Below are positions 8,463-17,650 of a DNA stretch of 64,000 bases, one piece after another. The notes beneath the pieces were generated by a model, which saw nothing but the letters and a program-made list of their open reading frames with translations, was not told where the DNA came from and ran no database searches. How positions within the stretch are numbered: the first letter of the stretch is position 1; every line of letters starts with the position of its first letter. Made by a program: the position numbers and the translations under genes. Origin of the DNA: Novosphingobium sp. SG751A. GTDB lineage: Bacteria > Pseudomonadota > Alphaproteobacteria > Sphingomonadales > Sphingomonadaceae. The stretch covers positions 303,524 through 367,523 of the forward strand of contig NZ_JABGCB010000003.1 in assembly GCF_013149295.1 (NCBI RefSeq), in the 5' to 3' direction.

Positions 8463-9579
8463 GCGCGGGGGATTGAGACGCCCCGCGCTGCGCTCCGGCC
8501 AGAGCCTTCATCAGGAATTTGCGGGCCGGTTTCTCGATCAGCAGAAAGACCGCGACCGAAAGAGCGACGGTGAAAACCGGACTGACCACGCGGTCGTAGG
8601 GCGAGGGCACCAGCGCCCGGCACAGATTTCTGGCCGGGCCTTGCAGGATATAGAGCGCATAGCTGGCCCCGCCCAGCAGGCCCAGCACCCGCCCGCCCAG
8701 CAGGCGCGACAAAAGGCCGCGCCCATAGGCCAGCACCAGCAGCAGCAGGCCCACCAGAATCGCGAAAAGCCCGCTCGCCTGCGGATCGAGATCGCGCGTC
8801 AGCAGCCCCAGCGTGGCCAGCGCCAAAAGCCCCTCTACCACCGTTGACTGCACCGCCGAGAGCGGGTTGCGCAGAACCAGAAACAGGCGGCATAGGCCCA
8901 TGCCATAGATGAATTCGGGCAACCGCAGCACGGGTATCCATGGCGCCACGGAAAATCCGCCCAGAGAAATGGGCAAAGGAGCCGCCGCGCCCAGCGGGGT
9001 GCCCAGGCCATAAATCAGCGCGCAGGCAACCAGCATGGCGGCCATGGTCGCCGCCAGATTGAAGCAGCGGCTGATCGGCAGGATCACCGGGAAAAGCGCA
9101 TAGAAGAACCATTCGACGGACAGCGACCATGCCTGAAATATCCAGTCGTGATCGTGGGTGTCGCCGGGAAGCTGCCATGATTGCACCAGCAGCAGCGATT
9201 TTACCACCACCGCCCCCGGCAGGGGATTGGGCAGCACGGGCAGCGCCATCAGCAGGGCGAAGAGATAGACCGGATAGATGCGGGCCAGTCGCGCCACATA
9301 GAAGCGGACAATGAAGGCCCGGTCGATCCGCTCATCCTCATGGGCATAGCTCAGGATAAAGCCGGAAAGGATGAAGAACAGGGGCACGCCAAGGCTGCCA
9401 TTATGCAGGATATTGGCGATGGCCACGGGCGCACCATGGCTTTGGACAAAGGACGAGCCGTAGTGGAAGAGCAGAACGGCAAAGGCTGCAAAGAATCGAA
9501 TGCCGGTAAGAGCCGGAAGATTGCTTCTGAGGCTGGGGCTTTGCACCTTGAACCTTTGCATTCTAGCCTTTGCATTCAT
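8446..9579 (-). CDS. acyltransferase family 3 membrane protein (OafA/YrhL-like)
   Basis: A 377-residue multi-spanning protein with the acyltransferase-3 opening: LTGIRFFAAFAVLLFHYG, which includes the R-x10-H pattern, then LGVPLFFILSGFILSYAHED. Around ten hydrophobic segments follow and the tail is basic. Such enzymes O-acylate surface polysaccharides or lipids. The acceptor cannot be told, since no polysaccharide genes are adjacent. Start taken as the ATG at 9577-9579; a second ATG lies six codons in. The last 17 bases overlap the convergent pmbA end. Confidence 0.87.
   Translation of the reverse strand: MNAKARMQRFKVQSPSLRSNLPALTGIRFFAAFAVLLFHYGSSFVQSHGAPVAIANILHNGSLGVPLFFILSGFILSYAHEDERIDRAFIVRFYVARLARIYPVYLFALLMALPVLPNPLPGAVVVKSLLLVQSWQLPGDTHDHDWIFQAWSLSVEWFFYALFPVILPISRCFNLAATMAAMLVACALIYGLGTPLGAAAPLPISLGGFSVAPWIPVLRLPEFIYGMGLCRLFLVLRNPLSAVQSTVVEGLLALATLGLLTRDLDPQASGLFAILVGLLLLVLAYGRGLLSRLLGGRVLGLLGGASYALYILQGPARNLCRALVPSPYDRVVSPVFTVALSVAVFLLIEKPARKFLMKALAGAQRGASQSPALNPPQ
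8451..8477. repeat. 13-base tandem duplication at the convergent pmbA/acyltransferase ends
   Basis: GCGGGGGATTGAG occurs twice with a 14-base period (8451-8463 and 8465-8477). The first copy holds the pmbA stop codon; read on the minus strand, both copies contribute to the acyltransferase C terminus. Confidence 0.8.
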
Positions 9580-9602
9580 GGCGCGCGCGCGATCACGGCG
9601 CC

Positions 9603-9632
9603 AAAAAAGGGGCGGAAATGATCCCGCCCCTT
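9603..9632 (-). terminator. terminator downstream of ppa
   Basis: Read on the minus strand, AAGGGGCGG pairs with CCGCCCCTT around an 8-base loop and is followed by a run of T. It lies directly after the ppa stop codon. Confidence 0.8.
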
Positions 9633-9638
9633 CTTGCC

Positions 9639-10178
9639 TCAAGCCTTCTTGCCGGCCTGATAGCGTTCGATCGCTTCGATCACGATCTGGCGTGCGTCGG
9701 CCGCATTGCCCCAGGTGCCCACGCGCACCCACTTTTCGGATTCCAGATCCTTGTAGTGGGTGAAGAAGTGTTCGACCTGCTGCGCGATGATGTCGGGCAG
9801 ATCTTCCTTTTCCTTTACGTTGGCATAGTAAGGGAAGGTCTTGTCATCGGGGACGCAGAGCAGCTTTTCATCGCCGCCGGCTTCGTCTTCAAGGTTGAGC
9901 ACCGCGATCGGGCGGCAGCGCACCACCGAACCGGGCACGAAGGGCGAACGGGCCACCACCAGCGCATCGAGCGGATCGCCATCGGGCGAGAGCGTGTGCG
10001 GCACAAAGCCATAGTTGGCGGGATAGCGCATCGGCGTGTGCAGGATACGGTCCACGAACAGAGCGCCCGAGTCCTTGTCGAACTCATACTTCACAGGTTC
10101 ACCGCCAGTGGGAACCTCGATGATGACGTTCAGGTTGTCAGGCGGGCTCTTGCCGACCGAAATTTTGCTGATGTCCAT
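9639..10178 (-). CDS. ppa: inorganic pyrophosphatase (family I)
   Basis: A 179-residue soluble enzyme hydrolysing pyrophosphate to two phosphates. Family I marks are all visible: NVIIEVPTGGEPVKYEFDK near residues 17-35, FVDRILHTPMRYPANYGFVP, and the metal-binding DGDPLDALVV. The start is the ATG at 10176-10178, giving MDISKISVGKSPPD, the usual length for bacterial enzymes. It is transcribed alone and ends in a clear terminator. Confidence 0.97.
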   Translation of the reverse strand: MDISKISVGKSPPDNLNVIIEVPTGGEPVKYEFDKDSGALFVDRILHTPMRYPANYGFVPHTLSPDGDPLDALVVARSPFVPGSVVRCRPIAVLNLEDEAGGDEKLLCVPDDKTFPYYANVKEKEDLPDIIAQQVEHFFTHYKDLESEKWVRVGTWGNAADARQIVIEAIERYQAGKKA

Positions 10179-10317
10179 GGCACCGTCATTTTTATATGTG
10201 AGCGACACCGCCCCTTGCGGGTGCCGCGCAGGAATCTGCGGGGAAAGCCCTAGCCTTGGCCGTATTGCATTGCAACAGCGGTGCGGTCTTAATACCTGCA
10301 CCGAATTGGTGAAGTGA

Positions 10318-10995
10318 TTAACTGCCCGCCGTGACGTTGATGGTAAAAGCCAGCACCACCAGATTGTAGAAAAACGCCAGCGCACCATGGACCGTTGCCA
10401 CCCGGCGCAGACGCGGGCTGGTGATTTCCACATCCGATGTGGCAAAGGCCATGCCGATGGTCAGCGCGAAATAGAAAAAGTCCCAGAAATTAGGACAATG
10501 CGATGATGCAGGGGCCGATCCGTCTTGGTCCGGCACGGGAAAGCGCAGCCCCCCTTCGTGTTCTGCGCCATAATAGATATGGGCGTAATGTAGGGCGTAG
10601 ATCAGGTTTGAAAAAAGCCATGCCAGAACCAAACTGGCGAGGATCAGCACCAGCGCCACCCCCTTGGCATAGCCATTATCACTGCGCGCATGGGGCAGAT
10701 CGACGAAAAGCGCGGTAACGATCACCAGCATGATCATCGTGCTGATCACCAGTACGGCAAAGCGGTTGGCGTCATTCTGGCGGGCATGCAGCCGCATCTG
10801 GCCGGGCGTATTGTCGCGTGAGAGCGGCCAGAGCGAGGTGATGAACACCAGCGCCCCCAGATCGAACCCGCCCAGCACCGCCTGACCCCAGCGCAGTCCG
10901 TTAAAACCCAGCAGCCCGGTGCCCAGCGCGAACAGGGCCAGAAACAGCGAAAAGCGCGCAGGCAAGGGCCAGCGCAAACCTGCGCGCTTTTTCAT
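10318..10995 (-). CDS. DUF1345 family membrane protein
   Basis: A 225-residue protein with about five hydrophobic segments and the DUF1345 features: an N-terminal basic stretch, LFVDLPHARSDNGYAKGVALVLILASLVLAW, ALHYAHIYYG, then the late NFWDFFYFALTIGMAFATSDVEI. Its function is unknown. It starts on the base next to the stop codon of the M61 peptidase, so the two are probably translated from one message. Confidence 0.85.
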   Translation of the reverse strand: MKKRAGLRWPLPARFSLFLALFALGTGLLGFNGLRWGQAVLGGFDLGALVFITSLWPLSRDNTPGQMRLHARQNDANRFAVLVISTMIMLVIVTALFVDLPHARSDNGYAKGVALVLILASLVLAWLFSNLIYALHYAHIYYGAEHEGGLRFPVPDQDGSAPASSHCPNFWDFFYFALTIGMAFATSDVEITSPRLRRVATVHGALAFFYNLVVLAFTINVTAGS

Positions 10996-12954
10996 TTACT
11001 TGCTCGCCGTGCGTTTGGGCGCCAGCAGCAGGTCGAGCCCGTTGGGTTCCTTGCCGTCGCCCACCCGTTCGAGCGAGGGGTAGCGCAGGCCGTCGTGATA
11101 ATTGAGCGATACGGTCTGCACCTTCTCGCCGCGCTGGGTAACCAGCGTGATGGGTTTGTCGCTGCTGCGGGCGGAGATGATGGCGGTTTTCATCACATCC
11201 TCGTTGTAGGTCGCGCCATTGACGGCGACGATCTTGGTGCCGGTCACCAGCGAGGCCTCGAAGGCCGGGCTGTTCCACAAGGTGCTGGTGATCACGCCTT
11301 CGCGGTTCACCACGATGCCCAGCGAATGGGCAAGGCTGAGCACCTTGGCGGCGGCAAAGCGGCCCTTGTCATAGGGATTGGGCGTGTCGCGCCAGACGAG
11401 CTTGTAGCCGCCCTTTTCGATGCCTGCCAAAGGCGCAGGTTGACCGGGCTGGTTCATATGCTTGTCAAGAAAGGCTTCCCAATCATAGGCATAGATGCCA
11501 TTCAACGCGGCTGCCACATCCTTGAAATTATAGGTAACCTCGCCCCAGTCGCCATTCCTGATGCCAAAGAACGCGCGGGCGAAATCGTCGAGGCCCTTCT
11601 TGCCCTTGGTGCCTTCGCGGATGATCTGGTCCGCCTCCAGCCACATCAGCGCGCCCTCGGTGTAATAATCCTCGTTGCGGTTGATGCTGGCATAGGGCTT
11701 GGCGCGGCGGCCCGAGATGACCGGATCGAAGCCGGTGTCCTCGACGCTGCGCCATTCGCGGCCGGGCCATTGGGTGAACATGGCGGCATTGGCGGCAATC
11801 GCGCCCAAAATCGCCTCCTTGCTCTGGATGCCCGAACGCGCGGCCAGCACATAGCCCCAGAACTGCGTCTGCCCTTCATAGACCCAGAGCAGATTGCCCT
11901 GCATCGGCTGGCGATAATCGGGGGTCCACAATTTGTCCGGGCGGCGGAATTTGCCGTCCCAGCTATGGGTGAATTCATGGCTGATCACATTGCGCGCCCA
12001 GTCCATCTCCTTCCAGTCGGTCCAGGCCTTGGGCATCATCGCGTTTTCCGAAGAGCGGTGATGCTCCAGGCCGATGCCGCCCATCCGCTCGGTCAACGCC
12101 AGCAGGAAATCGTAATGGTCGAAATGCTGCGCGCCAAAAGTGGCCCATGCCTCCTCGACCAGAGCCTTGTAAGTGCTGAGATTTTCCGAGCGGATGTCGA
12201 GCAGTTCGGGTTTGTCGGCCACGACATTCATCGCCACCCCGCGCCCAAGGTCGAAGCGCTTGAAATGCGCCCCGGCAAAGATCGGCGAATCGACCAGCGC
12301 CTCATAATCGATGACATCCCATGTCACCTTGTTGCCGCTCACCTGCTTGCCATCCAGAGCGGTGGCGACCTGCCATCCTTCGGGGAAGGTGACTGTCGGT
12401 TTATACTTGATCTGGCGGGTGTAATAGCCGGCCGGATAAAGGCTCATCTGGTTCCATTGCAGGTTGAGCATTTCGGGCGTCATCGTGATGCGCCCCTCGC
12501 TGCTCTGCAGGGGCGAGGTGTGGACGAATTTGGCCACCACCGCTTTGGCGCCTGCGGGCACATCAATGTGAAAGGCAAAGACTTCGACCGGATCGCGCCA
12601 CCAATGCAGCGGCTTGCCATCGGCATAGAATTTGACATCGACGAGTTGGTCGATCGAGCCGCGCGGATTGTGGCCGCCCGGAATCCATTGCGGCAATTGC
12701 AGGATCAGGCTTTTCGCGCCCGCCGCCACCGGCACGGTCTGGACCACGCGGAACAGGCCGCGCGCAATGTCGGTCGCGTCAATATCCAGCGTGATCGCCC
12801 CGCCCGGATAGGGCGTGTCCTTGGCATCGGGCACGCCCTGCACCACGGGAATGGCGGCGGGCGTCGATCTCTCGGCCAGCGCGGGGGTGGAAAACAGCAG
12901 GGCGGCGGAAAGGCCCAAAGCGATACGGGCGCGTGAATTCGTAGGTTTTGTCAT
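10996..12954 (-). CDS. M61 family metallopeptidase with PDZ domain
   Basis: A 652-residue secreted peptidase. A signal peptide (IALGLSAALLFSTPALA) is followed by a beta-rich N-terminal domain. The zinc site is ISHEFTHSWDGKFR (HExxH, about residues 323-327), with the third ligand in WVYEGQTQFWG. A PDZ-like domain near residues 530-620 includes AFEASLVTGTKIVAVNG. M61 enzymes are glycyl aminopeptidase-like and act in the periplasm. The gene is divergent from hisS and runs straight into the DUF1345 gene. Confidence 0.92.
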   Translation of the reverse strand: MTKPTNSRARIALGLSAALLFSTPALAERSTPAAIPVVQGVPDAKDTPYPGGAITLDIDATDIARGLFRVVQTVPVAAGAKSLILQLPQWIPGGHNPRGSIDQLVDVKFYADGKPLHWWRDPVEVFAFHIDVPAGAKAVVAKFVHTSPLQSSEGRITMTPEMLNLQWNQMSLYPAGYYTRQIKYKPTVTFPEGWQVATALDGKQVSGNKVTWDVIDYEALVDSPIFAGAHFKRFDLGRGVAMNVVADKPELLDIRSENLSTYKALVEEAWATFGAQHFDHYDFLLALTERMGGIGLEHHRSSENAMMPKAWTDWKEMDWARNVISHEFTHSWDGKFRRPDKLWTPDYRQPMQGNLLWVYEGQTQFWGYVLAARSGIQSKEAILGAIAANAAMFTQWPGREWRSVEDTGFDPVISGRRAKPYASINRNEDYYTEGALMWLEADQIIREGTKGKKGLDDFARAFFGIRNGDWGEVTYNFKDVAAALNGIYAYDWEAFLDKHMNQPGQPAPLAGIEKGGYKLVWRDTPNPYDKGRFAAAKVLSLAHSLGIVVNREGVITSTLWNSPAFEASLVTGTKIVAVNGATYNEDVMKTAIISARSSDKPITLVTQRGEKVQTVSLNYHDGLRYPSLERVGDGKEPNGLDLLLAPKRTASK

Positions 12955-13094
12955 GACGACTTCATGACGCGAAGCAAAGCCGCCAGCAAGAGGGCTGAAC
13001 AGGATATTTACCGTATTGTCAGCAAGGCCGGTTTTCGCCCCGGTTCATCAGGGGGGCTTCACCTTGGACGCGCCTGCGTATAGGGGGCAAATCC

Positions 13095-14447
13095 ATGAGC
13101 AAGCCCCAGATCGAAACGCCGCAGGCCATCCGCGGCACCCAGGACATTTTCGGCGCCGATGCCGACGCTTTCGCCTTTGTGGTGGAGACGTTCGAGCGTG
13201 TGCGCAAATTGTACCGTTTCCGCCGGGTGGAAATGCCGGTCTTTGAAAAGACCACGGTGTTTTCGCGCAGCCTTGGCGAAACGACCGATGTGGTGTCGAA
13301 GGAAATGTATTCCTTTGAGGATCGCGGCGGGGAATCGCTGACTTTGCGCCCGGAATTTACCGCAGGTCTGGCGCGCGCCTATCTGACCAACGGCTGGAAG
13401 CAATATGCGCCGGTCAAGCTGGCGACGCACGGGCCCTTGTTCCGCTATGAACGCCCGCAAAAGGGCCGCTATCGCCAGTTTCACCAGATCGACGCCGAGG
13501 TGATCGGCGCGGCTGAACCCACCGCCGACGTGGAACTGCTGGTGATGGCCGATCAGTTGCTGAAGGAACTGGGCATTGCCGAGGGCGTGACCTTGACGCT
13601 CAACACGCTGGGCGATGGGGAAAGCCGCGAGGCTTGGCGCGCGGCTTTGATCGAATATTTCCGCGCGGTGAAGGGTGAACTTTCGGAAGATTCGCAGGAG
13701 CGACTGGAAAAGAACCCTCTGCGTATCCTCGATTCCAAGGACCCGCGCGACAAGGCCTTCCTGCCGAACGCTCCGCGCATTGACGATTATCTTTCGGCTG
13801 AGGCGCAGGATTTCTTCGCCGCCGTCACGGGCGGTCTGGACGCGGCGGGCGTGGCTTGGACGCGCAACGGTGCGCTGGTTCGCGGGCTGGATTACTATCG
13901 CCACACTGCGTTCGAATTTGTGACGGATCGTCTGGGCGCGCAGGGCACTGTCCTTGGCGGCGGGCGCTATGATGGGTTGATGGAAAGCCTTGGCGGCGCG
14001 CCGACCCCGGCGGTCGGCTGGGCGGCTGGCGTTGAGCGTCTGGCGATGCTGGTGTCGGGCGAGGGGAAGGTTTGTGAAACTTTGACTGATGTTGCGATCG
14101 TTCTGGAAAACGACGAACTATTGTCAGTTGGCATTAAGGCGAGCCGGATATTCCGAGGAGCGGGGGTGTCCGTTGAATTGGTGGCGTCGGGTTCACCCCG
14201 AAAGCGTTTTGATAAAACCAAAAAACAAAATCCGCACTTCATCCTTTCCCTGTCGGCGGTGAATAATGCGCCGAATGGTGAATTCGTTGTTCGCTTGGCT
14301 CCGATAGCCTCCAATATGCCGCTTAACGTACTGCTTGAAGATCGTCTGTTCTGTAAACTTAAGCAGTTGGTTGAGGCCGAATGGGAAACCCTCGACAGCG
14401 AAGGTTTTATGCCGCTGCAAGCGACGATGTTGCGGTTCCGAGCCTAA
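13095..14447 (+). CDS. hisS: histidyl-tRNA synthetase
   Basis: A 450-residue class II synthetase: motif 1 region [16 protein letters not shown], motif 2 [16 protein letters not shown], the histidine-binding block [15 protein letters not shown], and motif 3 GVERLAML. It charges tRNA(His). The anticodon-binding tail keeps [20 protein letters not shown], in the place of the usual distal motif. From about 14080 to the stop the base composition drops visibly (A/T-ending codons, ATT, TTA-like and GTT codons) compared with the GC-rich first 980 bases. The stop is directly followed by the prfA ATG. Confidence 0.95.
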   Translation: MSKPQIETPQAIRGTQDIFGADADAFAFVVETFERVRKLYRFRRVEMPVFEKTTVFSRSLGETTDVVSKEMYSFEDRGGESLTLRPEFTAGLARAYLTNGWKQYAPVKLATHGPLFRYERPQKGRYRQFHQIDAEVIGAAEPTADVELLVMADQLLKELGIAEGVTLTLNTLGDGESREAWRAALIEYFRAVKGELSEDSQERLEKNPLRILDSKDPRDKAFLPNAPRIDDYLSAEAQDFFAAVTGGLDAAGVAWTRNGALVRGLDYYRHTAFEFVTDRLGAQGTVLGGGRYDGLMESLGGAPTPAVGWAAGVERLAMLVSGEGKVCETLTDVAIVLENDELLSVGIKASRIFRGAGVSVELVASGSPRKRFDKTKKQNPHFILSLSAVNNAPNGEFVVRLAPIASNMPLNVLLEDRLFCKLKQLVEAEWETLDSEGFMPLQATMLRFRA

Positions 14448-15512
14448 ATGACCATCCCTTCCACCCGTCTTGCGCAAATCTCGGCGCGTTTTGCCGAACT
14501 GGAGGCGCGTCTGGCCTCCGGCACGCTGGAGGGGGCTGATTTCGTGGCTGCCTCGCGCGATTATGCCGAGCTGGAGCCGGTGGCCCGCGCCGCCGGGGAA
14601 GTGGCGACGATGCGCGGCGAACTGGAAAGCCTTGCCGCGCTGGATGATCCGGACATGCGCGAACTGGCCGAAGAAGAAATCGCCCGCATCCGCGGTGCGC
14701 TGCCCGAGGCCGAGCGGGCGCTTTCCATCGCCATGCTGCCGCGTGATGCCGCCGACAGCCGCCCGGCCATGCTCGAAATCCGCGCCGGAACCGGGGGCGA
14801 CGAGGCGGCCCTGTTCGCCGCCGACCTGTTCCGCATGTACGAACGCTTCGCCGCCGAACAGGGCTGGCGGGTCGAAATGGTCAGCGCCAATGCCAGCGAG
14901 ATCGGCGGGTTCAAGGAAGTTGTTGCCCATGTCAGCGGGCAGGGCGTTTTCGCCAAGCTGAAATTCGAATCCGGGGTTCATCGGGTTCAGCGCGTGCCGG
15001 TGACGGAAAGCGGCGGGCGCATCCATACCAGCGCCGCCACGGTGGCCATCCTGCCCGAACCCGACGAGGTGGATGTGCAGATCGAGGACAAGGACCTTAA
15101 GATCGACGTCTACCGGGCGAGCGGAGCGGGCGGGCAGCACGTCAACACTACCGATTCGGCCGTGCGCATCACCCACCTGCCGACCGGCACCGTCGTCACC
15201 TGCCAGGATGCGCGCAGCCAGCACAAGAATAAGGACAAGGCGATGCAAGTCCTGCGCGCGCGCCTGTTCGAAGCCCAGCGCGATGCGGCCCAGGGCGAGG
15301 AAGCCGAGGCCCGCAAGGCCATGGTCGGCAGCGGGGACCGCAGCGAACGTATCCGCACTTATAATTTCCCCCAGGGCCGCGTCACCGATCACCGGATCAA
15401 CCTGACGCTTCATCGCCTGCCCGAAATCCTCGAAGGGCCGGGGCTTGGCGAACTGGTGTCGGCGCTGATCCATGAGGATCAGGCCAAAAGGCTGGCGGCA
15501 TTGGGTGAGTAA
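14448..15512 (+). CDS. prfA: peptide chain release factor 1
   Basis: A 354-residue release factor. The peptidyl-hydrolase loop GGQ is in [20 protein letters not shown], preceded by the conserved [18 protein letters not shown] and the [18 protein letters not shown] block near the codon-recognition domain. It reads UAA and UAG and is probably methylated at the GGQ glutamine by PrmC, whose gene follows. The start abuts the hisS stop codon, indicating tight coupling. Confidence 0.97.
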   Translation: MTIPSTRLAQISARFAELEARLASGTLEGADFVAASRDYAELEPVARAAGEVATMRGELESLAALDDPDMRELAEEEIARIRGALPEAERALSIAMLPRDAADSRPAMLEIRAGTGGDEAALFAADLFRMYERFAAEQGWRVEMVSANASEIGGFKEVVAHVSGQGVFAKLKFESGVHRVQRVPVTESGGRIHTSAATVAILPEPDEVDVQIEDKDLKIDVYRASGAGGQHVNTTDSAVRITHLPTGTVVTCQDARSQHKNKDKAMQVLRARLFEAQRDAAQGEEAEARKAMVGSGDRSERIRTYNFPQGRVTDHRINLTLHRLPEILEGPGLGELVSALIHEDQAKRLAALGE

Positions 15513-15522
15513 TGTTGCGGCC

Positions 15523-16365
15523 ATGACGGTTGCTCAGGCCATTCACGCTGCGGCGCAGCGCCTGAGCGCCACCAGCGACACCGCGCGGCTCGATGCTGAG
15601 GTGTTGATGGCCCATGCGCTGCAATGCAGCCGCACCGATCTGTTGCTGCGCCATATGGGCGTTCCCGCGCCCGATGGTTTCGATGCTCTGATCGAGCGGC
15701 GCGCGCGCCATGAGCCGGTCGCCCATATCACCGGCCATCAGGAATTCTGGGGCCTGCCCTTTCGCGTCACGTCCGCCACGCTGATCCCGCGCGGCGACAG
15801 CGAGACGATTGTCGAAGCTGCGCTCGATGCCTGCGCCGCACCAGCCCGCGTGCTGGATTGCGGCACGGGGACGGGGGCCTTGCTGCTCTCGGTCCTGCAT
15901 GAACGGTCCGGGGCGCAAGGCGTGGGCATCGATGCCTCGAGCGATGCGCTGGCCGTGGCGCAGGGCAATGCCGAGGCGTTGGGGCTGGGCGCAAGGGCGC
16001 AGATGGTGCTGGCCGATTGGACACAGGGGGGCTGGGCCGATGGGCTGGGGCGTTTCGATCTCATTCTGGCCAATCCGCCCTATGTGGAATCCTCTGCCGC
16101 GCTCGATCCCAGCGTGCGCGATTATGAACCGGCCAGCGCGCTGTTTGCCGGGGCCGAAGGGCTCGATGATTATCGCATCCTGATTCCCCAATTGCCCGAA
16201 TTGCTCCATCCGGGCGGGGTGGCTGTCATCGAAATCGGCTATCAACAGGCGCAGGCGGTTGGACAAATCGCCACACAGGCCGGTTTTGCCGTAAAATTGC
16301 GGCTTGATCTGGCCGATCGGCCCCGCGCGCTGGTCCTTTCGCAGGAAAGACAGGCGATGGTGTAA
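15523..16365 (+). CDS. prmC: release factor glutamine methyltransferase PrmC
   Basis: A 280-residue SAM-dependent methyltransferase that modifies the GGQ glutamine of RF1 and RF2. Seen are the AHITGHQEFWGLPFRV region, SAM motif I VLDCGTGTGALLLSVL, and the catalytic NPPY in FDLILANPPYVESSA. The ATG at 15523 lies 10 bases after the prfA stop; a GTG at 15505 overlapping prfA would add six residues and cannot be excluded. The prfA-prmC order is the widespread one. Confidence 0.95.
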   Translation: MTVAQAIHAAAQRLSATSDTARLDAEVLMAHALQCSRTDLLLRHMGVPAPDGFDALIERRARHEPVAHITGHQEFWGLPFRVTSATLIPRGDSETIVEAALDACAAPARVLDCGTGTGALLLSVLHERSGAQGVGIDASSDALAVAQGNAEALGLGARAQMVLADWTQGGWADGLGRFDLILANPPYVESSAALDPSVRDYEPASALFAGAEGLDDYRILIPQLPELLHPGGVAVIEIGYQQAQAVGQIATQAGFAVKLRLDLADRPRALVLSQERQAMV

Positions 16366-16399
16366 GATTCCGCTTGGCTTTTGCGGGCGGGGCTTTTAA

Positions 16400-16590
16400 T
16401 TGAACAACAGGACCGCCGAGGGATGGGATCTTCCCCTCTGGCTGGTGCTACTCCAGCATCTTCGTCAGGATAAGCCGATTAAGGCTGGACCCGACGAAAC
16501 AGGGCCACGCCGCGATTTCGCGGTGAGGCGTAAGACAGGACGAGGAGCACGCCGGCAAAGAGGCCGAGCGGCGATCCGGGGTTAAGGAAT
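16400..16590 (+). ncRNA. candidate structured leader RNA ahead of the DUF4167 gene
   Basis: The 233 bases between prmC and the DUF4167 start hold no convincing gene but several exact stems in series: GCTGG/CCAGC (16441-16457, 7-base loop); TTCGTC (16461-16466) with GACGAA (16493-16498) enclosing AGCC/GGCT (16473-16486) with symmetric six-base internal strands; and CCGCG-ATTT-CGCGG (16510-16523). A ten-base direct repeat TTGAACAACA occurs at 16400 and again at 16599, where it is the start region of the downstream gene. It may be a cis-regulatory leader or an independent RNA. I cannot match it to a known family. Confidence 0.45.
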
Positions 16591-16598
16591 ACTCACCC

Positions 16599-17588
16599 TT
16601 GAACAACAATCGTGGGAATAACCGCCGCCGTGGCCGGGGCAACAACAATGGTCGGCCGCAAAATGGTGGTCAGCAGCTTAACCGGATCGATAGCCGGGCG
16701 CGGGGCAATGCTCCGCAATTGCTGGAAAAATATCGCAAGCTGGCACAGGACGCCCATCTTAATGGCGACCGTGTTCAGGCCGAATATTATCTGCAATTCG
16801 CGGACCATTACTTTCGCGTGATCGCCGATACGCGCCTGCGTCAGGAAGAATCGCGCGCACGGCGCGATGATCGCTGGCAGGACAATGGCGATGCCGGTCG
16901 CGACGATGGCGACGATCAGGGCGACTTTGGCGTGGACAGCGATTTCCCCGCTTTCGACGCGCCGCCGGTCTATACTCGCCGCGAACGTGAAGAGCGACCC
17001 GAACCTCGTCAGGAAGCGCCGCGCCGCGCCGAGGAACCTGCGCAGGAAGCCAGCGAAGAGCAGGCCGAGGACGCAGGCGAAGCCGGTGGCGAGACGACCG
17101 CCGATGCGCAGGGCAATATTTATGAGCCGGCGGAAAATCCGTTCCTGCGCGAAAATCGCAGCCCGCGCGCGCCGCGTGGTCGCCGCGAGGAACGCCGCCC
17201 TCGCCGCGATGATCGCCCGCGCGAAGAACGCGCGCCGCGTGATGATCGTGCGCCCCGTGAGGAACGCGCGCCCCGCGAAGAACGTGCGCCGCGTGAGGAA
17301 CGTGCTCCCCGCGAAGAACGTGCTCCCCGTGAGGAGCGTGCTCCGCGCGCGCCGCGCGCCGTGGTGGAAAAGCCTGCCGTTTCGGTGGATGGTTCGGGGC
17401 TGGAAGCCTCTCTGCCGCCCGCCATTTCGAGCAGTCCTCGCAAGGCCGCCGAGCCCAAGGCGCCCAAGGCTGAAGCTGCGGCTCCCGTGGTTGAAGCTCC
17501 GGTTGCCGTTGAGGCCGAAGCCGCCCCGGCGCCCAAGCGCCGCGCGCCGCGCCGCAAGGTGGCCGCGCCCAGCGAGAGCGCAGAGTAA
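16599..17588 (+). CDS. DUF4167 domain protein with Arg/Glu-rich repeats
   Basis: A 329-residue protein starting at a TTG, with AAGGA ten bases upstream. The N terminus is Asn/Arg/Gly-rich (NNRGNNRRRGRGNNNGR) and resembles RNA-binding RGG tracts. The conserved DUF4167 block covers about residues 28-85 (GNAPQLLEKYRKLAQDAHLNGDRV, then EYYLQFADHYFRV). The rest is low complexity: a run of 18-base units encoding PREERA at about 17220-17345, then Ala/Pro/Glu-rich sequence and a basic end (KRRAPRRKVAAP). The function is unknown; a nucleic-acid role is inferred from composition. Confidence 0.85.
   Translation: MNNNRGNNRRRGRGNNNGRPQNGGQQLNRIDSRARGNAPQLLEKYRKLAQDAHLNGDRVQAEYYLQFADHYFRVIADTRLRQEESRARRDDRWQDNGDAGRDDGDDQGDFGVDSDFPAFDAPPVYTRREREERPEPRQEAPRRAEEPAQEASEEQAEDAGEAGGETTADAQGNIYEPAENPFLRENRSPRAPRGRREERRPRRDDRPREERAPRDDRAPREERAPREERAPREERAPREERAPREERAPRAPRAVVEKPAVSVDGSGLEASLPPAISSSPRKAAEPKAPKAEAAAPVVEAPVAVEAEAAPAPKRRAPRRKVAAPSESAE
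17218..17350 (+). repeat. 18-base coding repeats (PREERA) within the DUF4167 gene
   Basis: At least seven near-identical 18-base units, differing mainly at third codon positions (CGC/CGT, GAA/GAG), encode PREERA or PRDDRA hexapeptides. Codon-level variation shows selection on the peptide. This is a length-variable low-complexity segment and not a CRISPR. Confidence 0.85.
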
Positions 17589-17650
17589 TCTGCGCCAATG
17601 ATGCCAAGGCGGGGTGACGGCATAGGCCGCCCCCGCTAAAGCATGCCGCC

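Noticed and set aside
11095..12936. 613-residue plus-strand open frame across the M61 peptidase
   Set aside because: Shadow of the peptidase gene; the His/Gln/Gly-rich product has no recognisable domain.
16400..16585. 61-residue open frame starting with TTG in the DUF4167 leader
   Set aside because: Composition is Arg/Gly-rich with no ribosome binding site, and the DNA is better explained by RNA stems.
17218..17350. Regular 18-base repeats resembling a CRISPR array
   Set aside because: Units are contiguous without spacers, in frame and synonymous; they encode the PREERA repeat of the DUF4167 protein.
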